Shown: positions 1 through 11,100 of the stretch, in pieces
How positions within the stretch are numbered: position 1 is the stretch's first letter
Layout of the letters: each line of letters starts with the position of its first letter
Origin: Manduca sexta
Taxonomy: Eukaryota > Arthropoda > Insecta > Lepidoptera > Sphingidae
Assembly (NCBI RefSeq): GCF_014839805.1
Contig: NC_051141.1
Coordinates: 9,308,777 to 9,372,776, forward strand
Direction of reading: 5' to 3'
DNA: 64,000 nucleotides
Translations under genes and position numbers: made by a program
Notes under the pieces: generated by a model
Database searches by the model: none
Told to the model about the DNA's origin: nothing
Seen by the model: the letters and a program-made list of their open reading frames with translations, nothing else

Positions 1-910
1 ATGCTAAAAAGAGGCTACTCTTACAAACTCTTTTTTATGTCATGTCCTACCCAACTCTATTATCTATACACATCTGTTGTGTATTAAGGGCTCTCTAATG
101 CCTAGGTCAACAGAAGAAACAACATTGCTTGACAATAACTTGGAAGTATTTAAAATGCCTCATTTTTTTATATTAAAAACAATTATCGCTGGTTCTTTTT
201 GTATAACCAAGTAAGGTACATATATTCCGGAAAGTAGAATGCTCTCGTCACACACCTTCACAAGTTGACTGAACCTCGACGACTTATGCAGAGAATTAGT
301 TCATGCGTTTTGATGTACTTATACATTGAATGAAATGACGAAAATGATATTGAAATATGGAGATGAAACTGAATAGTGTGACATAGCATATGAAATAGCT
401 AGATATTTGTTTACATTTAGATTTTCCTCCCAAATATCAAGTCAAAGTTGTTCCACAGTTTAGTGTAATTATAAACAAACACAAAAATACAAAGTAAAAC
501 GTCACTGGCATTGGCAAACATTTAATACATACATAACGTCAATTTTTTTTTATACTAAATAGTTAAGTTTATGCATCAAATTTTATTTTTGTGAGCAGAC
601 ACCAAATGATTGGTTAATAACAAATGGTAACTTAACCTTATAAAATTGAAAACATAAACACAAATGAAATGTAAATGAACTTACATGCATTTCCAAAAAG
701 CCATATTCTATTATTTGTAAATACATAGAACAAAAACCATGACGACTGCTAAATTACATGGCAAAAATTGCATTTCTTTCTTTACTGACCCAATGACCTC
801 CCGTATCGTTCAATCTCCAATCACAGATAACCAAAGAGAATATAACACTATTTTTTACGAGAGAATAGCTTGACGGCGTATTTATATGACTGCAACGTCC
901 AACCACAACT
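1..910. other. AT-rich intergenic DNA, no gene recognised
   Basis: No open frame of convincing codon structure, RNA gene or terminal repeat was recognised on either strand. The stretch lies outside the long inverted repeat that begins near 911. It may hold decayed transposon sequence that only a repeat library would reveal. Confidence 0.5.
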
Positions 911-1081
911 CCAGGAGTGGACACTTAGAACATTTTGTCAAGTGCTGTTTGGGTCAGGATGTTCTAAGAATGATTATATATCTTAACTTTGTTTCATAGA
1001 GTATATTTTTGGTTGACAAAACTTTATGTAATATCTAGTACCAATATAATAGACCTAAAAATATCGAAGGTTTGTTGGCTA

Positions 1082-2738
1082 CAATGACTAAATATAAAGA
1101 GGACAGGCCTCAAAAGTTAGTTAAATGAATAAGTTATATTTATGTTAGGGAAATCGACGCAGAATTGTAAATATATATGTCTATCTCTTTTACTCAAAGC
1201 TTATTTGGAACGCAACAAAAAAAGACAAAAATAATTGCTTTATTCGAATATGGCATTATTTCATTTACTTCAACACATTGGGACCGCCTTGCGACAGAAG
1301 ACGCCATTTATTGCAGCCCAGTCAGCAAGTACATGTAGTGTCAAACGATGTAAACAAATATTCATAAATATTGAATTTAAAGTACTTAATACAATCATAT
1401 TCTCAATTGTTTAGTTTGTTTATTAGTGTATTATTAATCATGCAAATCGAATTCACGCAAGAAAGACCCCGAAATATCTTTTCATAGGTTAGTAACTGTT
1501 TTTACCGAAAATTTGTAAATATCTTTGTGTATTTACTTTTTTGATTTGTTTTTATCATTTAAAATTATATGTGGATCTGGTTTGTTAAGCTTTGGACCGT
1601 TTTAAGCGTGATTTATATACATTAAAATCATTATGTTTGTTTACACACCAGCTTAGGGATGGATGGATTTGTTCAGAAATTATTGATATCGATATTTTAA
1701 CATAGGCCTGCCTATCAGTTGCGGTTTTTATCTTTGAAAGAATGGTAGAGCACACATCAATATTGTATTATCCAGAACGACAAACTAAGTGAAATTATTA
1801 TATTTTTTTAGATTACAAGAAAAATTAAAAACCAGGGCTAAATGAATTGAGAATATTGAGCGAGGTGATTGGAATCTGACATCAAATACATATATTCGTT
1901 CTTTACATTTTGAGGAGAAATGCATAAACCACACGTTAAAAGTACCGCGAGTAAAAGATAACTGTTTTCCAACAATATTCCCGGGAAGTAAAATAGTAAT
2001 GATTATTAAACTTCACCTAATAGTAATATTACTTTAATATATTTCTATGAATAAAATTAGAATTGTTATTGCATAACCAATGAAACATAAAAGAAACAAT
2101 TAAAGATGAAATGTAAGATATATTTTTACAATTGGTCTAATGTTTCAAGCAAACTTTGCATGCACGGAAATAGATACATAATCCTATTGTTGTTATTGCA
2201 AATAATTATTATAATTGATTATCTTAACCACCATCTTTACGCTCATTGATTATAGTTTGCTGAGACATAGTCATGTTTCTCGGTCAAAGAGCATAATAAC
2301 TAATTATAAAATAATACCAACCAAATAATTGCTGGCTACGCTATCTTATTCCAGTTATCATGTATCAAGTAAATATCCTAATCTGTAACTTAAATTTTTA
2401 TCAAGGAATAGTGCAACATACAAATATACAAAATGAATCAAACACAACTGGATGTTTTTCACAATAGGTACTGCTTTCTTTAACAATTGTTACTTATAAA
2501 TCAGTTTCAGTTTGTTTGTTTATTTTATGGTTTGTTATATTATGGTAGAACCTAACCCCCTTTGTTTTTGATATTTAATGGGCTTGTTTATCTCTCTTTT
2601 AATTCGTCAATGTCGATACAAAATTTTCGGTACTGGCATACCACTATTGTAAGGGAAGGAGTCGGCGCCATTTTATGCATTCAAAGTGCCGCATGTCACG
2701 TGACCATATTGGTCATCCTCTATACTCTTTTATCATTA
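1082..2738 (+). mobile_element. P-element-like insertion with 8-bp target duplication
   Basis: This block interrupts the left arm of the fold-back element and is absent from the right arm. GTTGGCTA occurs on both sides (1074-1081 and 2739-2746), the 8-bp target duplication expected of P elements and also of hATs. The two ends are imperfect inverted repeats: the left starts CAATGACTAAATATAAAGAG and the right, reverse-complemented, starts TAATGATAAAAGAGTATAGA. Inside, 1806-1989 encodes a decayed THAP domain, the DNA-binding domain of P transposase. No intact transposase is left. The boundaries are seen in the sequence; membership of the P superfamily is inferred from duplication length, ends and THAP remnant together. 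Confidence 0.65.
1806..1989 (+). pseudogene. Decayed THAP domain exon
   Basis: The plus strand reads GDWNLTSNTYIRSLHFEEKC and, shortly after, VKDNCFPTIFPGS. This fits the second half of a THAP zinc finger (Trp, then I-C-S-x-H-F, then P-T-I-F). The zinc-ligand Cys of the ICSxHF motif reads Arg here, and an in-frame TGA lies just upstream, so it is not functional. A T-rich stretch ending in TTTTAG precedes it, suggesting an old exon start. It is probably the transposase N-terminal region of the enclosing insertion, although a host THAP gene fragment is possible. Confidence 0.6.
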
Positions 2739-4955
2739 GTTGGCTATCATGATAGCTGACAACTGGCCGTCATTAATGACGTATTTTATTTTTTATTGTT
2801 GGGCTTTATTTACTAATGCTTTATAATTGCGACTTTGTTTAATAACTTGAGTTTTCTGCCGAATACATTGAGTTGAGTCTGCTTCTCCGTTTCGCGTATA
2901 TTCTTTAAGGAATTTGTATTATATGTGTTTACGAAATAGTGACTCCCATTATTCCGAAATATTGACTCCAATTGTGTTCATTTGTGTACTTTATTAATTT
3001 TGTGTGCTACAATGTAGAAAAAATTAATCAAAAAAGGCACTTGCGTAATCTATGAATTTGCCTTCGCAGTGATTGTAATCATAATAATTGTTGATTGGAC
3101 TGAAAAAGATAATATCTGTAAGGTATCAAACTGTTTTATTTCTATATAAAATAAAATTGGAAATAAATAAACAAAAAATTGGACTGTAATTAATTTTTCA
3201 GTAAAATCCTAAATACTGTATACAATTTAGACATAAGAAATTCGCGTAATACTATTGCGTATTTTTTTAATAATAATTAATAAATAAAGGGAATTCTTTT
3301 AAATTATGGTCGTTTTACTTTTTATTATTCCAAATTATTGATATAAAATTATATCATATTATCTATTGAATAGGGAACGTCCCTAGAGAGGAGCAGATTT
3401 ATAGTAGGTTGGCAGCCTTGTGTAAATTTAGAGCGTAACATTGGTAGAAAATCTTACCTAAACAACTGGGCTCCCCTATAGTGCGTGAGCTCAAAATGGA
3501 TGTATTAAGTGCCGCCTCTTCTTACGTAGTATATTACTTACTCTATGCATAAAATAGATAAATATAAAAACTGTTATACAATAAAAATACTACCATTTTT
3601 AGGCTGTCTATATAAATCGATTTGAAATTGATAGGCTGTACAAAGAGAACATAGCCACTTCGTTTAGCCTATAGAATTATTGAGGGTAACGACAAAAAGA
3701 AACATCTTATATGGGTGATAAGCATAGAGTAAGTAATATACTACGTAAGAAGAGGCGGCACTTAGTACATTGAATTTGAGCTCACGCACACATACGTGAG
3801 CCCAGTAGAATTACATTTTGTACCAACATTACGCAGAAAAAATGATACGCAAGGCTGCCAACATACTATAAATCTGCTCGTTTCTAGGAACGTTCCTTAT
3901 TTAATCGATATTATCGATAATTTTGTATCGACAGCTTTATATCGATAAAAATTGCTGACCATAAATCTTACACTGGTATACAATAAATTATGATTGAATT
4001 TAGAATATTAAAAATAAAACGTCCACAATTTTTAATAATTCCCTTTATTTAATTAGAAAATACACAATATTATCACGTGAATTTCTTATGTATAAATTGT
4101 ATAATGTTTAGGTCTCCTACTTAAAAATTCATAACACTCCAGTTTTCCGTTATTTATTTCCAATTTTATATGGAAATTGAAAAATTTTATACCTTACAGA
4201 TATGATCTTTTTCCGTCTAATCAACAATTACTATGATACAATTATTGCAAGGGCAAATTCATAAATTTCACACGTGCCTTTTTTGATTAGGTTACTAAGC
4301 ATAGAATTGAAACTCCATAATCTAGAGTATTCTCTTCAACGACTACCTGAGGTTGTAAATTTGAATTAAATATACATCACTTTTATGTAATGTTTTAAAT
4401 CATAATATAAATTTTCTGTTACCGGTGTAGATCAAGTGGATACTTAGCCATAAATATGTTTGACTTTGGGTACTTTTGTATGCCACAAACCTCACATTTT
4501 TATACACATTAATTCTTTTCCCCATTCTCGCACACAAAATCAATAAACTACACAAATGTAAACAGAATTAGAGTCAATATCTCGGAATAATAAGAATCAC
4601 TATCTCGTAACACACACTACACAAATTCCTTCAAGAAGAAATATACATGAAACGGAAAAGCTGGCTCAACTCAACGTATTCGGCATAAAACATAACTTAT
4701 TATTGAACATAATCGCAATAATACATTTTTTTTGCAAATAAACTTCAACAATGACAAATCTACCGTCAATAATGGCGGCAAATTATCAACTATCATGGTA
4801 GCCAACATACTTTCAAAATTTATTGGATTATTATGTTGGTACAAGATGTTACGATGAGACATCCTTTTGTCAACCAAAACTAAACTCTATGGAACGGCAT
4901 TAAGATATATAATCATTCATCATTACACAAAATGTTCTAAGTGTCCACCCCCTGG

Positions 4956-5601
4956 TGATAAGTTAAACAAATCTGTAGCGATAAGCAGAAAATGATAACT
5001 TGCAAACCCAGCACTATAACGCCAGCGTAGCAAAGGGCTATAACATAATATGAATAGCAACAATTGTGAAAAATGTATGTACTTAATACCTCTGGTGACT
5101 AGAGTAGCTGATGAAGGGACGTTGATGAATCTGCAGTGTATAAAAGCAGTACAAAACAAAGCGGAACCCTTTTTTACTCGTTTAGTTCAACACTCTATTC
5201 TGATAAATTTGGCGCTATGTCTAATATTGACCAAAGTATTTCTGTGGCGCTACAACAATTTTATGTATTTCGACGGACATTTTGCCACATACAAGAGGGT
5301 TCTCATTGCATTCACCCTTAAATAATATTATAAGTATAGTATTCAAGTAGGATGTATAGTGTAGATTGTGTGGTAAGTAGTTAAAATAATATCTTAGAAT
5401 AATATTCATACCAAAGAGAATTATAACGCCTTGGTTTTACTTCAGCTTTTTCCATTCTGAATTCGGAAATCAGAACGTTTCGGATCGCATACAAAACGGC
5501 TTTCACCCTTAAAACAATAACAAGCTTCTCATCCTTGTTATTGATCTGATAATTCACCACATTTTCCGTGAGTGACTGAAATGAAAGATTCTTAATTTAT
5601 A
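4956..5601. other. Intergenic, no gene recognised
   Basis: Several short open frames overlap here on both strands (for example 5050-5325 plus), but none shows a recognisable domain or consistent codon bias. I do not call a gene. Confidence 0.4.
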
Positions 5602-5914
5602 ATGCCGACGCCACACATAGCAAAAATATTTAAACACTTATTTGAACACTTGTTTGAATTCATGTGTGGCACGGGTATTTTCGTATTTGTGCAAAGTTTG
5701 TTTAAATGTTTGCATATAAATATGCCATTCGGTATTAGTTTTTTGACCACACATCAAAGCGTTCAAAGTTATCGAGTTGTTTGAAGGAGAACCGATTATA
5801 GGGAAGCCTAAAAGTAAAAGCTGTAAATATTCAAATTTGGTCAGTGTCTGTAACTGTGTTCAAATGTGTGGCAAAGTCTTTGTTCAAATATTTGTCTGTA
5901 TATGGCGCCGGCAT
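5602..5914. mobile_element. MITE-like element with inverted ends
   Basis: The ends ATGCCGACGCCA (5602-5613) and TGGCGCCGGCAT (5903-5914) are inverted repeats with one mismatch. Both ends continue into similar A/T-rich subterminal sequence with repeated TTTGAACA-like and CACACAT words in opposite orientation. There is no transposase frame at about 310 bp, so this would be non-autonomous. Superfamily is not assigned and no clear target duplication was found. Confidence 0.5.
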
Positions 5915-8098
5915 GAGAAAAATATTGAATACATTACGGATGGATATTTTTGGATTTTACGGATGGATGGACTTTACTTCAAAAGTCATCAGATGAAAAG
6001 TGAATTTGGATACATTATTGTAATTATGCATATAAACTAAAACAATTTATTAGTGCAATACTCGATAGCGCCTTTTTTAAAATTACAAATAAGTCCACCG
6101 CTGCGGTTATAACTAGTCAAACTGTAGGGTACCATCGTCATGCTGCACATCGCATCGCATTTCGTGTTGCGAGTAGCTGTGGCCAGACGGTAAGAATGCT
6201 TTGATATATAAATACCTCATTCCGAATTTGTGACAATGACTTCATATTGCCGGGAGACTACATAGAAAAAATACTTGCAAGTATTTCTGGCTAGTACAGG
6301 GCACCGTACTTTGAAGCGGCACCCAGTTGGTCGCGTAAATGTATGTGTCCTGTGCCTAGAATACTATCGGCTGTCATCTAACGCATGACGTCTCAGTTCT
6401 CACGGCTGTCATTAGTGTCAGTCACAGCGTTTATTGGTCTGTGGTGTCAGCTATCGACTATCAATAATATTGTTCATTTGATTGTTCATGTATTCTGCTT
6501 AAAAAATTGTTATAAAACTCTGAAAAATTGTTGTAAAACATTAACGTTCTACTGAAATAGATACGAGTAGTTCAATAAATACAAATTTAATGAAATGACT
6601 GTCACATGAGCCAAAACATTAACCGATTTTTTTATCCAACAAAAATTATATCGAACACGTAAGTAATTCATTTTGGATATTATAAATTAAGTTTTGTATT
6701 ATAATTTAAGAATAATGGTGAATAACGAAATAATATACGCTAATATTTACGTTTACAAATCTTTAGAGTACTTATGTATTTCACATCCTAGTGTAGACTA
6801 AATTTATTTATTATTTTAGGTGATAATTATCGGCCTTTATAAATGTTTGTATTAGTTTGTTATAACTGATTAAGCATTCCATTTTGACATCACAACCTAG
6901 TATTTTTTATTTTGCTTTTAATGTCAATATTTATGCTATTGGTAGGTAATTGAGTATTTGAATAATTTAGTGTAGGCTTAATATACATTCCTTAATGTCT
7001 CTTACTTTAGGTTACCCACATTAAACCATTTATCTTCAATCTAGTTAAGTATATTTGGTGAAGATCAGATATGCTGTAAGATCATATAATACCAAATACC
7101 ACAAAGACATGATAATTGGTGGATTTTGCTCTTCTTAACAATGATTGGGACGTTTATTTGATTTTGGAACCTTATCATAAGCTTAAGAAGCGTTATTTAA
7201 TTAAGCATTATTCAAATGAAAGCCAATGCACCTTCCAAATCCTTTATACACATTTGTTTCTTAATACTTTAACACATGACTACCCATAAGAAATTATTTT
7301 AATTATGGTTTATGATCTCATATTCCCTTAGTGTGTATTCAAAACATAAAAAAATTCATATCCACAAAAACAGAATCATGTAGTTATTCAGAGGAGGATC
7401 ATTAATTAAATGTTTTTATTAGATTTACTACAATAAGTATTTTACACCACACACTGAAATCAGAATATTTTGCAGCCTTTCTTGCCGAACACCCAAATGA
7501 TATGCAACAGAAATTGGCCAGAGGGAAAAGAATAAAGATTCATAAATATTATGTACATTGCTGAATTGTATGGTTTTCAAACCAAAAATTTATTTTTAAA
7601 TCATCTTCAAGGGCTTTGGTTTTATTTAAACTTTCTATCAAAGTGATCCTTTCAAGTTCAAACAAATAGAATAATAATATTTTTTTATTTATTTTTATAT
7701 ATGAATGGCAATGTGCCCTCACTGCACCTAATAGTAAATAAAGTGCATCCAATAGAATGTTAAGTGACAAGTCAATCAATACAATTATGTAGGCCTGTTG
7801 GGACTGCTTATACACAGGCTTATCCTGAGACTGAACACACTTACATGTGCCACTATGGCAGAATTTATCACCTTGATATCCGATTGAGGTGTTTGATATC
7901 CAAGTGTATATAAAATATGTCCTACCAGTGAAGATGAAAGGTAGATATATACATAAAGTTGTATTATGAATTCTTGTTATAACTATAATTAAACTTTTAG
8001 GGCCTGATTGATACACAGTACTATATACTTATCTGACATAATCATACAATGTTTTGTCTCACTTCATGTTATATCAATAACAATTATTTTGTTTACAG
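5915..8098 (+). promoter_or_regulatory. Upstream and presumed leader region of VPS13B
   Basis: The region between the MITE and the coding start must hold the VPS13B promoter and 5' leader, but only indirect signs are visible. A perfect donor (CGAACAC|GTAAGTAATT, GT at 6659-6660) and an acceptor (TTTGTTTACAG, ending 8098) could bound an untranslated-leader intron of about 1.44 kb. If so, the first exon would end at 6658 and the promoter would lie near 6100-6500, the least AT-rich part, with the arthropod initiator word TCAGT near 6418. No TATA box is compelling. An 18-bp palindrome sits at 6269-6286. Confidence 0.3.
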
Positions 8099-8149
8099 CC
8101 AAAAACAATACAGAAGAATATGGATATAGGGTCAAAATTGGTTTAAAAT
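8099..8149 (+). other. VPS13B 5' UTR segment with in-frame mini-uORF
   Basis: Between the acceptor ending at 8098 and the start codon, an ATG at 8120 opens an eight-codon frame that stops with TAA at 8144-8146, three bases before the main ATG at 8150 and in the same frame. This stop shows the coding region cannot start further upstream in this exon. Confidence 0.45.
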
Positions 8150-11100
8150 ATGTTTAAAATAGAGTCTTACGTAACACCCATACTCCTCAGCTATGTGGAT
8201 AAATATGTCAAGGACTTCAAACCTGCAGATGCACAGGTAATTGAATGTCTGATTAAAGCCAATCAGATACACATTAGCATATTATGTTTGACTATGTACT
8301 AAGTCAATCATATTACTATATGTGCTAATAATATAAAAAAATCTAATCCTTACGTAATTAATAAACATAATGGAACATAATATTTGAATATTACCTATAT
8401 AAAAAAAATATGCTTAGTAAATTGTTACATTATGTCAATTTAGGTGTCGTTATGGGGTGGTGGTGTGGCGTTGCACAACTTGGTGCTTAAAGCAGATGTC
8501 CTGCAGCAAGAGGTTGCTCTTCCATTCACCTTGGTGTCAGGGCGAATACACGAGCTCCTCATACAAGTGCCATGGACCAAGATCATGTCCGAGCCCATCA
8601 TTGTCACCATAGACACAATAGGTAGGTGACAGTGTGCTTCTTATTATTTATATTGGTATACATCTATTGGTAACCAGATCACATGTGATATTCATTTGTT
8701 TTTCAGTTTAATGTTTCTTTCTCTTATGACAATTTATATTTCAGAATGTGTGTTAAGTCTCAATCCACCTACGCCAACAGAAGAGACTCCACCGCCGGAG
8801 TCACCCAGGTAATTACATACACAGTGAAAGTCAATTTGAGGAAATGAGCAATTGTCATAATAAATGTTCGAACCAAAAACTATTCAAGCAATTTGTGTGG
8901 TATAGGACATTATACTGTATCCTGATTATTTTTTTTATTTATATTGTAATAAGTTCTGACAATACTTAACACATTGTGATTGTTTGCAGTCGTAAAACAC
9001 AAATGGTGGAGGCGCCTCCTGGCTACATGCAAGCACTGGTACGTCGCATCGTAAGCAACATAGCACTGCGCGTGCACCATCTCATCGTGAAATACGTGCA
9101 GGACGACATTGTGATGTCGTTTAACGTTAAACACGTGGCCGTCGACAGCGCCGGCTCGAACTGGGAACCAGCTTTTGCAGGTAAAAATTAAGTCATATGT
9201 AAATGTATAATTTGAGCTAATCTTACTACTACATTATTATCATTGTTAAAGTTATATTTTTTACATACATACATCTAATAGTCTTCCTGTCATAATATCG
9301 TTTAATTTTGTGATTATTCATTTGCCATGTGTATCATTTGTCTGCCCGTCTGAATGAATAAATTTAAAAAATACCCAACGGATTCGATGGAATATAGGCT
9401 CGCCCCCATCACATCATGATAAAAGTGGGTACTTTGGTTGCGCCTCTGCATACCCCTTCGGGGATAAATTCGTGATGTTGTTGGTGTGATTCGATGAAAT
9501 TTGGTGTAGAGATAGTATGAGGCGCCAAGAAGGATATATCTTCTATCCCGGCAAAATAAATAGCGTAAATTTATCCCGGAAAACTATAGTAAGCGGGCGA
9601 CGCCGCGTGCATAAACTAGCTAAAATTACTTAGCTAATTTGATGACAGGCTTCTCGGGTATTCTACTTTCGGTACTGTGGCGGTGTTTCGGTTACTCTCG
9701 AAGGTAGCTCTAAACTAATACATTATTATCATTCATAACTAGAATGGTGATGTAGCGCTCGATCTCCAGTCTAATTCTAAACATTATTAATTAACGTATA
9801 GGTAGGAGTTGTGAACAAACACGTGATTGGTCTGAGTGACGTCCAACTTGCCGATGTTACGCAAGATTGGTTCTTTAGTTGCTGCACGTTGTCTATTAAG
9901 TTACAAGTCCTATGCAACCTTTGTTTTGTTTGGCCCTGCCGGCGGCTTTGCACCAATTAACTCCACTACTTGTCGAAGGGGCAATTTTTTTTGCATCTGA
10001 TGCCTTGGTTACCTAGCTACGCCACTGGTGCCAAGCGGCTACTATAGACTTTTTCTATCTGTAGTACATAAACGAACTCGCCGCCACCTTTGTTCTTCTC
10101 TGCTTACAACTTGTGCCGTTTATTATACTAGGGTTGTTGTTACAGACATAGATCAGAACCTACCAGTTATAAGGCGTTTGGTGCGATTGGACGATCTCAC
10201 ACTTTGCCTCGACCGCACCGATTCTGATGGCAAGATTAGATTCTATCAAGAACCGTTGCTTTACAAGTGCCAACTTTATCTAAGGTAAGCTATCTCTCAC
10301 ATTACGTATCCCTGTTCTATTATATGACCGATAAACAGGTAAAAAAATTATACAATTGGACAAAAACTTATTACAGTGTTGGAATTATTAATATATTCTA
10401 ATAAATAGATTAATTGTAGTAAGGAAAACAGGCAATAATTATCAACGTAAAATTTTATAATTGAAGTATTTTTAGCAATATGAAAGGCTCTTTAAAGGCA
10501 TAGAAAAGATTTCTTGATAGATTCAAGTACAAAAACGAGGTCCTAAAATAATATATATTAAGAGTTATTGTTTACACGAGAAGGCGTCACATCGGAGGCA
10601 AAATCGTTGCCGGAAAATAGATTAAAGGAGGAGAGGCGGTCGTAGTCTGCAGCAACGTGGCTGATGTATTCCATAGCCTAGCCAGCATAGCAGAGTGTAC
10701 GTGTAAGCCAATAGACAATGAGCATCAATTGAGGAACCAATCGCGCGAAACCTCGGCACATTGGACGTCAAACCGACCAATCACGAGTATGCTCACGACT
10801 CGTGCCTCTACATATACTAGTCTTTAATTGATTAAACATCTGCGTTAAACAGTAGGACACAGATACTCTAGGATAATTCGATTTTTTCGTTATTTATCAT
10901 ATTTTTATCACATTATCTATACAAATTTTATACATGTGTTTATTCACTAACTATTAACCCACGTCTACCATTATTTCTAATGTAATTTAGATAAAAGTAA
11001 AATCGTGAATAGTGATAACCGATAGCAGTAATAGTTAATACATCAAATATATAATATGGTAGCATTGGTAACTATTTATATAGATAAACATAACAGGGAC

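Larger units (their letters stand above)
911..4955. mobile_element. Long inverted-repeat (fold-back) element, interrupted
   Basis: The left arm (911-1081 continuing at 2747-3549) pairs as an imperfect reverse complement with the right arm (3719-4955) around a loop of about 170 bp at 3550-3718. Matching landmarks are the outer ends (CCAGGAGTGGACACTTAGAA on the left, reverse complement of 4936-4955 with one mismatch), the pair at about 2850-2990 and 4540-4690, and the inner pair at 3481-3549 and 3719-3790 containing CGCCTCTTCTTACGTAGTAT. The arms have drifted by substitutions and indels; the right arm has about 200 bp extra near 4330-4500. No transposase frame remains. It could be a long-TIR DNA transposon derivative or a segmental inverted duplication. 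The repeated outer ends favour a transposon. Confidence 0.75.

Noticed and set aside
7549..8016. 155-codon minus-strand protein with hydrophobic stretch
   Set aside because: Codon use looks random and AT-driven. The more convincing signal there is a different frame (7845-7921), reported as a finding only.
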